From positions 744,001 to 808,000 of the forward strand of contig NW_020167532.1 in NCBI RefSeq assembly GCF_001641265.1: a DNA stretch of 64,000 nucleotides. The letters are read 5' to 3'. Below the pieces are notes generated by a model. It made no database searches, was not told the origin of the DNA, and was given only the letters and a program-made list of their open reading frames with translations. Made by a program: the position numbers and the translations under genes. The DNA is from Pseudogymnoascus destructans. Its lineage: Eukaryota > Ascomycota > Leotiomycetes > Thelebolales > Thelebolaceae. Shown in pieces: positions 54,846 to 63,845 of the stretch (position 1 is its first letter; each line of letters begins with the position of its first letter).

Positions 54846-55320
54846 TGTTACGACGGAACAAGAAGGCTGGCCAACTACAGGACAGGAAGGAGGGAGGTCG
54901 CATGAGACCGGCCCTGGTACCTGGAGGGGCAGCGGGGAATAGTAGTTCCGAAAGTATCACGTGACGGACTCGCAGGATGATGAGAAGAGTCCTAAGAGTC
55001 CAGGACTCCGAGGACTCGAGTGAGTTCCCAGGAGTCCACTAGGCATGTGATGGACTCGCAGGATGATGAGAAGAGTCCTAAGAGTCCAGGACTCCGAGGA
55101 CTCGAGTGAGTTCCCAAGAGTCCACTAGGCACGACGCCACTATATAAGTAGATAGTATTTCCTTAGATAGGAGCTTCGTGCTCAACTCAATACAGTATTT
55201 GTTATATACTAGTAACGTGTTACTTGAAGCCTTTGTGTCTGATCCCCTGCCTCCTCTGATAAGTAAACCTTTACGCAAGAGAACCTCTGTGTCTTCTATC
55301 GTTTAGAAGTCAGCGTTACA
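54846..55320 (+). repeat. 5' LTR of Gypsy-B
   Basis: TGTTACGACGG...CAGCGTTACA. The U3 contains an 86-bp tandem duplication (units start at 54961 and 55047: gtgacggactcgcagg / gtgatggactcgcagg). The TATA box is annotated separately. It differs from the 3' LTR at three sites (two C-to-T in gcatgtgatgg and one A/G at gactcgagtg). Confidence 0.96.
55141..55148 (+). promoter_or_regulatory. TATA box of LTR-B
   Basis: TATATAAG in the context ccacTATATAAGtag. It is conserved in all LTR-B copies and, less well, in LTR-C. Expected to drive genomic RNA synthesis starting shortly downstream. Confidence 0.7.
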
Positions 55321-55366
55321 CTTTGAGCACCACTTCTACGAGGTACCGGCTTACACACAAAGCAAC

Positions 55367-57304
55367 ATGTCTGTCGTCAGTTCGAAGGGGAAAACCCCCA
55401 CCACGCCAACTTCGTCTCAGAGGTCTAAGCCTGAGAATGAAGAGATGCCCGATGCACCCACCGTCAACGAACTCAAGGAAACTCTACGCGTCAAGTTGCC
55501 CGACACTTACTCCGGCAACCGAAAGGAACTTGAGGTGTTTTTGCTACAGGTCGAACTGTACCAGCACTTCAATGATGAGAAGTTTCCCACCCAGGAGAGC
55601 TATGCCCTGTGGACTGCGTCCTACCTTAGGGGGGAAGCCCTGCGATGGATCGAACCATTCCTCAAGGACTATTTCAAATATGAAAGTACCAATGGAAGCA
55701 TGACAACTATGCAGACTATGTTTGGCAGCTGGAATGGATTCTGTAAGGAAATCCGACGCATGTTCGGAGACATCGATGAGATTAAAACCGCGGAAGACCA
55801 TCTGTTTGCACTTAAGCAGACTGGCAGCGCCCTCACATACTCCACAGAATTCCAGAGATACGGCAATCAGACAGGATGGGACGCCAGCGCACTCATCAGC
55901 CACTACCGACGTGGGCTGAAGAGCCATATACGTATGGAACTTGCCCGTTTGGAACAACAACCAACGGACATGGTAGCGCTAATCGAACATACGGTCCGAA
56001 TCGACAATCGACTATACGAATTCCAGAAGGAACGTCGGACCTATGACAAGCCCAAGAAAAGTTACCCCTACCGGGGAAACGAGGGCAGACGACGGGATCA
56101 ACACCCGCGAGACAACCGTTGGTCGGACCCAATGGAACTCGATGCCACGTTCAAACCTGGACGACCCCGTGACCCTAAGAAAGACAGACAATTCAAGGAA
56201 CGACTCTGTTTTAACTGCGACAAGCCAGGCCACATGGCCCGAGACTGCAGACAGCCAAAGAAAGGGAACGGCGGACGCAAAGTTGGCAAACAACTCAATG
56301 CCACCTGGACAGGACAGTTGAACGCAACGTTTGTGAGCAAACAGGACTGGGGAATAAACGGCGAAAGCACCCCAGAAGACGAGAGCTCAGATGAAGGGTC
56401 GGAGGCGGAATTGTTCACCGTCTCGGAACAGGAGACCTTCGATGAACTCGCACCTACGGAACCAATGAGTCCACGGTGCAAGAACGTAGTAAGACGCATG
56501 GCAAAACACGCCCACGCGAAGATTAGGGCCGAACGAGACAAGCCCAATGGCCAGAGGAAAATCCCCATGCTTAAAGACCTCTACGGGAACCTGTTACAGG
56601 AACTTCCGTTAAAGTGCAAGGTGGACGACTGCAAGGATGACCTCTGGAGATACTACGACCAACTAACGAATACCCGCAGGCTGCTTGGCACGTCCCAAGA
56701 CGTAGCTAAGTTGGAAGCCCAAGAAGCGGAAGAACTGGAGAAGGATGTCGAGCATATGGCTAAACTGAAGTATATGAAAAGCGTCGAACTTTACTACCAG
56801 GACCGCAGGAGAGCCCTGCAGAAGTACGACGAGAAAGCCAGAGGTATGCTGCGACGGGAAAATGCGAGACCCACTCCACGCATCGAAAGGAGAGCCATGG
56901 AGCAACTAGACACGTTCTCCACGCCTCCGAGGGAAGATAGTGCATGGGTGAGAGGACAGCGGGAACTATCAACGACAGACGCAACAGAGACTGATCATCC
57001 CTGGCACGCGTTTGTCTACTGGGAGTATTGCAGCGAAGATGACTGCAAGCTCCACTGGAAAAAGAAACACCAGAATCAGTTGTTTCCCCGATCCTCGCCC
57101 AGGATACACTTCAGAGACGCGGAGCAAGTTCATGCCCTCAGGCGAAGCCAGTCTGAAGGGGACTTGCCTATCAAAAGTGAACAGATATACGAGAAATACC
57201 CACATCTGCTAGACGAAGCAGAAGAGCGAGGGAAACGATCTCCCCAAGGACCACCATTGGAAGCGGATGAATACTATCCTTCCTCGGACGAGTCAAAAAA
57301 CTAG
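55367..57304 (+). CDS. gag: Gag polyprotein of Gypsy-B
   Basis: 645 aa from ATG 55367. The capsid-like region (KLPDTYSGNRKELEVFLLQV, SYLRGEALRWIEPFL, GDIDEIKTAEDHLF) fits the Retrotrans_gag fold. A CCHC zinc knuckle CFNCDKPGHMARDC lies at about 281-294. A long C-terminal extension is unusual: an acidic segment (TPEDESSDEGSEAEL), a Lys/Glu-rich coiled-coil-like part (LEAQEAEELEKDVEHMAKL) and a Cys/His-containing piece (WEYCSEDDCKLHWKKKH). It ends at TAG 57302-57304, directly after an AAAAAAC run that can shift ribosomes to the pol frame. Confidence 0.95.
   Translation: MSVVSSKGKTPTTPTSSQRSKPENEEMPDAPTVNELKETLRVKLPDTYSGNRKELEVFLLQVELYQHFNDEKFPTQESYALWTASYLRGEALRWIEPFLKDYFKYESTNGSMTTMQTMFGSWNGFCKEIRRMFGDIDEIKTAEDHLFALKQTGSALTYSTEFQRYGNQTGWDASALISHYRRGLKSHIRMELARLEQQPTDMVALIEHTVRIDNRLYEFQKERRTYDKPKKSYPYRGNEGRRRDQHPRDNRWSDPMELDATFKPGRPRDPKKDRQFKERLCFNCDKPGHMARDCRQPKKGNGGRKVGKQLNATWTGQLNATFVSKQDWGINGESTPEDESSDEGSEAELFTVSEQETFDELAPTEPMSPRCKNVVRRMAKHAHAKIRAERDKPNGQRKIPMLKDLYGNLLQELPLKCKVDDCKDDLWRYYDQLTNTRRLLGTSQDVAKLEAQEAEELEKDVEHMAKLKYMKSVELYYQDRRRALQKYDEKARGMLRRENARPTPRIERRAMEQLDTFSTPPREDSAWVRGQRELSTTDATETDHPWHAFVYWEYCSEDDCKLHWKKKHQNQLFPRSSPRIHFRDAEQVHALRRSQSEGDLPIKSEQIYEKYPHLLDEAEERGKRSPQGPPLEADEYYPSSDESKN
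57295..57301 (+). promoter_or_regulatory. Predicted -1 ribosomal frameshift site A AAA AAC
   Basis: In gag frame the end reads TCA AAA AAC TAG. A -1 slip on A AAA AAC puts the ribosome on CTA GGA GTC, which is exactly the pol frame, open from here to the pol ATG at 57382 and on. The heptamer is the canonical X XXY YYZ form. Confidence 0.75.
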
Positions 57305-60300
57305 GAGTCCTCGACGGTAGGCCACCGGCGAGCGACACGAAGAGGCCTAGTACAGACCAGTTATGCGCCACGACGGGCAGCATGCAACTATATGTGGTCG
57401 CTAAGATACAACAGCGACACCTCCGAGCAATGATTGACTCAGGAGCGACGGGCAACTTTATGACAAAGAAAGTAGCAGACACGCAAGGTTTCAAGACGCA
57501 ATTGAAAACCGAACCATACCCGTTAATGGTCGTAGATGGAGAGCCCATCTCGACTAATGAAGGAATGGTGACCCACGAAACGGTCCCATTGGAAATGGTC
57601 ATGCTACACGGGCACAAGGAAACGATTCAGTTTGACATCGTGCACATGGACAACCATGCGTGCATCCTTGGTGTGCCATGGCTCAAGAAACACAACCCCC
57701 AGATCGACTGGTGGAACGAGAAAGTTGTGATGAGCCAGTGCGCGTGTGAACAACGGACGGACACGCGACAACGGGAGAAACCCTCCCAGGGCCGGAAGGA
57801 GTTATGTGCAACCTCCGAGCTCGATGACCTAGCCCAGGCATCCTCACCGACAAGTATACCGGTGGAGTACAAGGAATACGAGCAATTATTCCAGGAAGGC
57901 CCTAAGAACGAGGCGCTTCCTAAGCACCAACCATGGGATCACGAGATACCTTTGAAAAAAGACAAGAGTCCACCGTTCAGACCAATATATCAGCTATCGG
58001 AAAAGGAGCTGAAGGTACTTAAGGAGTACATTGATGATAACCTAGCGAAAGGATTCATCAGACCATCCACATCACCAGCAGGAAGTCCGGTGCTTTTCGT
58101 ACCAAAGAAAGACGGCTCCCTACGGTTATGTGTGGACTATCGAGCGTTGAACAACATCACAATCAAGGACAGGTATGCCCTGCCGTTAATCAACGAACTA
58201 CACGATAGATTTCAAGGAGCAAAGATCTTCAGTAAGCTAGATCTGCGAGGAGCATACAACCTGATCCGAATCAAGGCTGGGGAAGAGTGGAAAACAGCAT
58301 TCCGCACCCGCTATGGCCTATTCGAGTATCAAGTCATGCCCTTTGGGCTAACAAACGCACCCGCATCCATGCAACGACTGATGAATGATGCTTTGCACGA
58401 ATACTTAGACATCTTTACCATTGTCTACCTAGACGACGTCCTGGTGTATTCAGCAACCAAGGAGGAGCATGTCAAGCATGTCAAACTCGTCCTGAAGAAA
58501 CTAAAGGAGTACAGCTTACTCCTCAAACCAGAGAAGTGCGAGTTCCATAAAAACAAAGTCGAATTCTTGGGTTACATTATTGGAACGCACGGCATCAAGA
58601 TGGACCAAGCAAAAGTAACGGCAGTGTTGGAATGGCCAACACCGACCACGGTCAAGGAAGTGCAAGCCTTCCTAGGCTTCGCCAACTTCTACCGAAGATT
58701 CATCTCGGGATATTCCAAGGTAGCTCAACCACTCACGGAGCTTACCAGAAAGGATCTCGAATTCAAATGGACGGACAAGGCAGAGGCTGCTTTCGAGGAA
58801 CTTAAGACGAAGTTCACGGAAGCACCTATCCTTGCTACATTTGACCCTGCAAAGAAGATCATCCTCGAAACGGACTCTTCTGACTTCGCAATTGGAGCAT
58901 GTCTGAATCAACCAGACGAGAATGGTAAGTTCAAACCAATCGCGTACTACTCTAGGAAACTGTCACCCGCGGAACTCAATTACGACATCCACGACAAGGA
59001 GCTACTGGCTATTGTCGTTGCCTTTGAGCAGTGGCGAGTATATCTTGAGGGATCCACCTACCCTGTGCAGGTATGGACGGATCACAAGAACCTCATATAT
59101 TTCACCACGACCAAGGTTTTAAACCGCAGACAAGTCCGCTGGGCAGAAACCCTCGCAGCCTACAACTTCACGATAACCTATCGCAAGGGCTCCGAGAATG
59201 CAAGAGCAGATGCTCTCAGCAGACGGACCGACTACGCCGGCCCAAAGGAAGAAAGACCTAGAGCAATTCTGAAGAAAACAGATGCAGGAATACAGTACAA
59301 CGAGTTACTAGCGACGATCTCAGTCATCGAAGATACAGAACTCGAGGAAAGACTCAAGAAAGCTTACGCAACAGACGAATGCGCCAAGCGAGTCTTGTCC
59401 AAAGTCGAAGGCGACTTCGCCATCGACGAACAAGGATTGATTCGATACAAAGGCTTAGTGTATGTCCCAAGTCAAATGAGACGCCCGCTGGTGCAAGAAC
59501 AACACTCGTTACCAGCACACGGTCATCAGGGAGTAACGCGAACCTTCGAACGAATCACTCGACACTACTACTTCCCAGGTATGAGGAAGCAGGTAGAGAC
59601 AGTGGTAAGAGAGTGCGACATTTGCAGCAAGTCAAAATCCAATAGGCATCTGCCATACGGACAACTCAAGTCGACACCAGTACCAAAAGGAGCGTGGAAA
59701 TCAATAGCTTTGGACTTCATCGTCAAGCTTCCACCCTCCAAGGACCCGTTAACAGGAATAGAATACGACTCTATCCTCGTCATCACGGAAAGACTCACGA
59801 AATATGGGAAGTTTATACCATATCTAGAAGCTAGCGACGCCGAGGCGCTCGCATATACCTTCATTCGAGTCATATTAGCCGATCATGGGATGCCAGAAGA
59901 AATCATCTCAGATAGAGACAAGCTCTTTACTTCGAAATTCTGGAAATCATTGATGGCGCTACTGGGAACAAATCATAAGCTGTCAACAGCTTTTCATCCC
60001 CAGACAGACGGCCAAACAGAAAGATTAAATCAGACCCTTGAACAGTACCTGCGAAGCTATGTCAATCATCAACAGGATAACTGGGTTCAGATCTTACCCA
60101 TCGCACAGTTTGCATATAACAGCGCGATGACAGAAGCAACGAAAGTCTCACCGTTCTTTGCCAATTATGGCTACCAGCCAGAAGCATATAGGCAACCAAG
60201 ACCGGATGAATCACGAGCTGAACAAGCCCTGATCGTGGTGGAACAACTGAAATCGTTCCACGAACAACTTGCGACGGACATCCAATTCTTAAATGAACGA

Positions 60301-60834
60301 TCCGCCGCATACGCAAACAAGAAGCGCAGTATGGAACCTGCCTTCAAGGAGGGGGATAAAGTATACCTACTCCGGAAACATATCAAAACGAAACGACCAA
60401 GCACAAAGTTGGACTTCAAGAAATTGGGACCATTCAAAATATTGAACAAAGTCAGCTCAGTTAATTACAGACTGCAGCTACCCAGGAAGTCTAGACTACA
60501 CCCGGTATTTCATGTCTCACTACTGGAACCAGCAAGAGGAAATACCCCAATTGCGACCGACACTGAACTCCAACCCGAGAATGAGATAATCGAATATGAG
60601 GTCGAAGCGATCCTAGACAGAAGGTTAGTAGGATGTCGAGAAGAGTTTTTGATAAAATGGGAAAATTACGAACCTACGGATAATTCGTGGGAACCAACAA
60701 GGAACATCAGCAAAGAACTGCTGGAGGAATATCGACGCCGCCATCCGCCAGCCATTGATCCCAAGATGCAGGGGAGTAGGCCAGTGGATCGGAGGAAGCG
60801 GGGGTCCCGGTCACAGATGAGGAGGCAGCGCTAA
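57301..60834 (+). CDS. pol: Pol polyprotein of Gypsy-B (PR-RT-RH-IN-chromodomain)
   Basis: Open from 57301 in the -1 frame of gag; the first Met is at 57382 (1,150 aa). Domains in order: aspartic protease with MIDSGATGNFM (~57430); reverse transcriptase with LRLCVDYRALNN, DLRGAYNLIRI, MPFGLTNAPA and the catalytic IVYLDDVLVYS (~58420-58450); RNase H with LETDSSDFAIGA, YDIHDKELLAIV, VWTDHKNL and ARADALSRR; integrase zinc finger (HGHQGVTRT...CDICSKSK); integrase core with ALDFIVKLP, IISDRDKLFTSKFW and DGQTERLNQTLEQYL (catalytic D, D, E); and GPFKILNKV leading to a chromodomain (YEVEAILDRRLVGCREEFL, then WENYEPTDNSWEPTRNI). No stop or frameshift. Expression is probably as Gag-Pol by frameshifting. 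Confidence 0.96.
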   Translation, partial: LGVLDGRPPASDTKRPSTDQLCATTGSMQLYVVAKIQQRHLRAMIDSGATGNFMTKKVADTQGFKTQLKTEPYPLMVVDGEPISTNEGMVTHETVPLEMVMLHGHKETIQFDIVHMDNHACILGVPWLKKHNPQIDWWNEKVVMSQCACEQRTDTRQREKPSQGRKELCATSELDDLAQASSPTSIPVEYKEYEQLFQEGPKNEALPKHQPWDHEIPLKKDKSPPFRPIYQLSEKELKVLKEYIDDNLAKGFIRPSTSPAGSPVLFVPKKDGSLRLCVDYRALNNITIKDRYALPLINELHDRFQGAKIFSKLDLRGAYNLIRIKAGEEWKTAFRTRYGLFEYQVMPFGLTNAPASMQRLMNDALHEYLDIFTIVYLDDVLVYSATKEEHVKHVKLVLKKLKEYSLLLKPEKCEFHKNKVEFLGYIIGTHGIKMDQAKVTAVLEWPTPTTVKEVQAFLGFANFYRRFISGYSKVAQPLTELTRKDLEFKWTDKAEAAFEELKTKFTEAPILATFDPAKKIILETDSSDFAIGACLNQPDENGKFKPIAYYSRKLSPAELNYDIHDKELLAIVVAFEQWRVYLEGSTYPVQVWTDHKNLIYFTTTKVLNRRQVRWAETLAAYNFTITYRKGSENARADALSRRTDYAGPKEERPRAILKKTDAGIQYNELLATISVIEDTELEERLKKAYATDECAKRVLSKVEGDFAIDEQGLIRYKGLVYVPSQMRRPLVQEQHSLPAHGHQGVTRTFERITRHYYFPGMRKQVETVVRECDICSKSKSNRHLPYGQLKSTPVPKGAWKSIALDFIVKLPPSKDPLTGIEYDSILVITERLTKYGKFIPYLEASDAEALAYTFIRVILADHGMPEEIISDRDKLFTSKFWKSLMALLGTNHKLSTAFHPQTDGQTERLNQTLEQYLRSYVNHQQDNWVQILPIAQFAYNSAMTEATKVSPFFANYGYQPEAYRQPRPDESRAEQALIVVEQLKSFHEQLATDIQFLNERSAAYANKKRSMEPAFKEGDKVYLLRKHIKTKRPSTKLDFKKLGPFKILNKVSSVNYRLQLPRKSRLHPVFHVSLLEPARGNTPIATDTELQPENEIIEYEVEAILDRRLVGCREEFLIKWENYEPTDNSWEPTRNISKELLEEYRRRHPPAIDPKMQGSRPVDRRKRGSRSQMRRQR

Positions 60835-61321
60835 CTGCCTGTTCCTCGACCTCAACAGTGTCACGCTTCTCAGCAGCCACACGTTCGGCCTCCTCTGCCG
60901 CATCAAGCTCGTCGAGGGTTTTCAAACCTCGTCGGAGCATATCTTTACCACGGGTTCGGATGAGGCGTTTCTGCTTCCGCAGACGAAGTAACTTCGAAAG
61001 GGTTTCTTCCTCTTCGCGATCCAGGCGATCCTCCTCCTGTTCGAGCTTCACCCAGTCGGGATGCTCAGGACCCATACAGTCACATTTTTCTTTTAAGTTG
61101 CGACGAACGCACTCGGCGCACCACCGTGAATCATTTGGAGACGACACGCAAGTAACGTTTCGCCTCACGCAGTTCGAGCAAGAATCCATTTCGGGTAGTT
61201 CGTATCCGTGGTTCTTTATTCGACGGACAAGATCGTTGCGTTCCTGGAGTTTGCGGGCAGTGTCAGTAGGCATGTTGCATGTTGAAGGACTCGCTGAGGA
61301 GCAGCAGAGTCCCGGGGACAT
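60707..61321 (-). CDS. Antisense ORF: Cys-rich, coiled-coil protein inside Gypsy-B
   Basis: 204 codons on the strand opposite gag-pol, from ATG 61321 (or Met 16). It overlaps the last 128 bp of pol and otherwise fills the gap between pol and the 3' LTR. It has a Cys cluster (CSNCVRRNVTC, WCAECVRRN, KCDCMGPEHP; 8 Cys at about residues 47-81) resembling a compact zinc-binding module. A long charged helix follows (VKLEQEEDRLDREEEETL, then LLRLRKQKRLIRTRGKDMLRRG, LKTLDELDAAEEAERVAAE) predicted to form a coiled coil, and then a Ser/Pro-rich tail. The layout suggests a nucleic-acid-binding or dimerising regulator. Antisense ORFs between pol and LTR have been described in some other Gypsy elements; the function here is unknown. 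Confidence 0.7.
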   Translation of the reverse strand: MSPGLCCSSASPSTCNMPTDTARKLQERNDLVRRIKNHGYELPEMDSCSNCVRRNVTCVSSPNDSRWCAECVRRNLKEKCDCMGPEHPDWVKLEQEEDRLDREEEETLSKLLRLRKQKRLIRTRGKDMLRRGLKTLDELDAAEEAERVAAEKRDTVEVEEQAVSAASSSVTGTPASSDPLAYSPASWDQWLADGGVDIPPAVLC

Positions 61322-61353
61322 GGACGTACTTATAGGATTCGAGACGAATGCCC

Positions 61354-61369
61354 AGGGGAAGGGAGCGAG
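61354..61369 (+). other. Polypurine tract of Gypsy-B
   Basis: aggggaagggagcgag, almost all purines, directly before the 3' LTR, where plus-strand synthesis would be primed. No convincing tRNA primer-binding site was seen after the 5' LTR (sequence ctttgagcaccac). Confidence 0.6.
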
Positions 61370-61844
61370 TGTTACGACGGAACAAGAAGGCTGGCCAACT
61401 ACAGGACAGGAAGGAGGGAGGTCGCATGAGACCGGCCCTGGTACCTGGAGGGGCAGCGGGGAATAGTAGTTCCGAAAGTATCACGTGACGGACTCGCAGG
61501 ATGATGAGAAGAGTCCTAAGAGTCCAGGACTCCGAGGACTCGAGTGAGTTCCCAGGAGTCCACTAGGCACGTGACGGACTCGCAGGATGATGAGAAGAGT
61601 CCTAAGAGTCCAGGACTCCGAGGACTCAAGTGAGTTCCCAAGAGTCCACTAGGCACGACGCCACTATATAAGTAGATAGTATTTCCTTAGATAGGAGCTT
61701 CGTGCTCAACTCAATACAGTATTTGTTATATACTAGTAACGTGTTACTTGAAGCCTTTGTGTCTGATCCCCTGCCTCCTCTGATAAGTAAACCTTTACGC
61801 AAGAGAACCTCTGTGTCTTCTATCGTTTAGAAGTCAGCGTTACA
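61370..61844 (+). repeat. 3' LTR of Gypsy-B
   Basis: 475 bp, followed by ACGGG at 61845-61849. At the sites where the two LTRs of this element differ it agrees with the solo LTR-B at 42474. Confidence 0.96.
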
Positions 61845-61888
61845 ACGGGTCTCTTAAATTTGCGTTAACCTGCCGTTATCCGATCTGA

Positions 61889-62155
61889 GACACTGTTGAG
61901 TAATGCCAAGAGAGAAGAGGCTAGGATCAAAGGCGCATTACCTAAAGGTCATGAGCAGTATAACTATGATGGAGACGGGGACGTTATATTCTCAAAAGAA
62001 GCAATGGAGAAGGTTGAGATGTCTGTGAGGCTGAATACCTTAAGGTGCATACTTAACGAGACCGTGGCGATATACAAGGTTAGTAAGGCTAAGGGCAATG
62101 CCAATGAGCTTTGCTAGATACAGGACCTTTTAGGTGAGGTTAGCAAGCTAATGCC
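61889..62155 (+). pseudogene. Unrecognised coding remnant
   Basis: Frame 61896-62117 reads SNAKREEARIKGALPKGHEQYNYDGDGD..., then EAMEKVEMSVRLNTLRCILN. A TAG at 62115-62117 falls before further sensible codons (IQDLLGEVSKLMP) that run to the LTR-A boundary at 62156. It has no ATG and no recognised family. It follows the AlkB relic with one frame change and may belong to the same ancient unit. Confidence 0.35.
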
Positions 62156-62857
62156 TGTAATGGTGGGTGCACCAGATGTGAGAATCTAGCCACCCAAGGA
62201 AGGAATGATTTTACTAAGACAACACACTGTCTTAGGAAAAAGAGCCAAAGGGTCGTAGCTTAGACTATTCCACAACGCAGCAATCAGGTGTATGATGTAG
62301 TGGAGTGGTTTAGACAAGTTGTAACAAATGTTGAGCCTGAGAACTCAGGGATAAGTCAGAGGTTAGCACCTCACAGACTTTTCAGAAACAAGGAGTAACA
62401 AGATCAATGCTTGGAAGCTTGGAAAAGACGTGGAAGTATGTGATAGTCGATTTACTGTATTGTCTGCTTGCCCTTTCTTAAGGAAAGTGCAATCCTATTT
62501 ATGCTAAAGGAGTGTAGTTCTCTCATTTTCCAAGACTTTCCATGACTAACCAGGCTTGGTAACTGTATTAGAAATCAAGTGCGACCCACAACTAGCTTGC
62601 TAATCATGTAGTAAACATAAGAGAATCCCATAGAACCATCTCTTGGGTTCCTACCCCTATAGACAAATTATGTCATAACTTAACCAATCTTGTGGGTGGG
62701 TAACTAAGTAGTGATGATGTATAATAAATCATAGAGACTTGCAGAAGCTTCTAGAGCTATCGTTCATGTTCCTAGGCCTCTAGTTGGTAGAGATATGCCA
62801 TGTGGTGGTATTGGCCCACCCCCTTAGGAGATTTTTTTAATAACTTGTTCAATGAGT
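62156..62857 (-). repeat. LTR-A, minus orientation, interrupted
   Basis: Starts TGTAATGGTGGGTGCACC and stops at gttcaatgagt, about 200 bp short of the LTR-A 5' end, where a plus-strand LTR-A begins. Most likely the missing part lies beyond the window, on the far side of the inserted element. Confidence 0.88.
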
Positions 62858-63793
62858 TGTCATACTGACATTCGTTGCACTCAGTTTGCTATCAAACTCA
62901 AGAGCAAACTTAGAAATCTCCTCCTCAAACCTACAAGTCACCATACATATCTTGGCTTATCACACCAACAACAGAAGCAATACTACTCAACGATTGCTGC
63001 AAACTCTTCTACTACATCTGTTTATGCTACATACATCACGGCATATCATTTGGACACTCATTGAACAAGTTATTAAGAAAATCTCCTCCTTAAGGGGGTG
63101 GGCCAATACTACCACATGGCATATCTCTACCAACTAGAGGCCTAGAAACATGAACGATAGCTCTAGAAGCTTCTACAACCCTCTATGATTCATTACACGT
63201 CATCGCTCCTTAGTTACCCACAAGATTGGTTAAGTTATGACATAATTTATCTATAGGTACTCTGACCTTGGACCTCCTTTTCACTTCCTATAGGCTAGGA
63301 ACCCAAGAGATGGTTCTATGGGATTCTCTTACGTTCACTACATGATTAGCAAGCTAGTTGTGGGTCGCACTTGATTTCTAATACATTTACCAAGCCTGGT
63401 TAGTCATGGAAAGTCATGGAAAATGAGAGAACTACACTCCTTTGGCATAAATAGGATTGCCCTTTCCTTAAGAAAGGGCAAGCAGACAATACAGTAAATC
63501 GACTAGCACATACTTCCACGTCTTTTCCAAGCTTCCAAGCATTCATCTTGTTACTCCTTGTTTCTGAAAAGTCAGTGAGGTGTTAACCTCTGACTTACCC
63601 CTGAGTTCTCAGACTCAACATTTGTTGCAACTTGTCTAAACCACTTCACCACATCATACACCTGATTGCTGCGTTGTGGAATAGTCTAAGCTACAACCCT
63701 TTGGCTCTGTTTCCTAAGACAGTGTATTGTCTTAGTAAATTCATCCCTTCCTTGGGTGGCTAGATTCTCATATCTGGTGCACCCACCATTACA
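62858..63793 (+). repeat. 5' LTR-A of an element extending past the window
   Basis: 936 bp, TGTCATACTGACATTCG...CACCCACCATTACA, the most complete LTR-A here. It is followed by a leader and a gag start, so it is a 5' LTR rather than a solo. The 5 bp before it are TGAGT. Confidence 0.92.
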
Positions 63794-63845
63794 CCTTGCC
63801 TGCTTCAAGCTTCAACTATTTCTATAGCAGCACTTCGATACTACA

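Larger units (their letters stand above)
54846..61844 (+). mobile_element. Complete Ty3/Gypsy chromovirus-type retrotransposon (Gypsy-B, 6,999 bp)
   Basis: 475-bp LTRs at both ends, TSD ACGGG (54841-54845 and 61845-61849), gag, pol with all domains, polypurine tract and an antisense ORF. Both sense frames are open throughout. I find three differences between the LTRs, all transitions, so insertion is recent. Chromodomain integrases of this kind direct insertion towards modified chromatin. Confidence 0.97.
54495..61888 (+). pseudogene. AlkB-like 2-oxoglutarate/Fe(II) dioxygenase, RIP-damaged and split by Gypsy-B
   Basis: Two parts, 54495-54845 and 61850-61888, join in frame after removing the retroelement and one ACGGG copy. 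The reading has FNELLSIGYFEHSSIRYHNDAES (cut here: His and Asp of HxD), VATLSLSALATMYL, HVTLKHSDVVIMHGPRVQ, YEYEVVPNG, then SLKFALTCRYP and a TGA. In AlkB enzymes the distal iron ligand is His and the 2-oxoglutarate-binding motif is RxxxxxR. Here the expected YEHEV is YEYEV and RFALTCR is KFALTCR, both single C/T or G/A transitions. The upstream start is not found. It was therefore probably already inactive; the insertion is later or concurrent. Confidence 0.8.

Noticed and set aside
54495..61888. A biological fusion of AlkB with the retroelement (captured gene)
   Set aside because: AlkB lies outside both LTRs and the ACGGG duplication, so it is the target, not cargo.
62886..63137. Recurring small ORF (SNSRANLEISSSNLQ...) in many places
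   Set aside because: It is part of the LTR-A sequence itself, repeated because the LTR is repeated; no coding signal.
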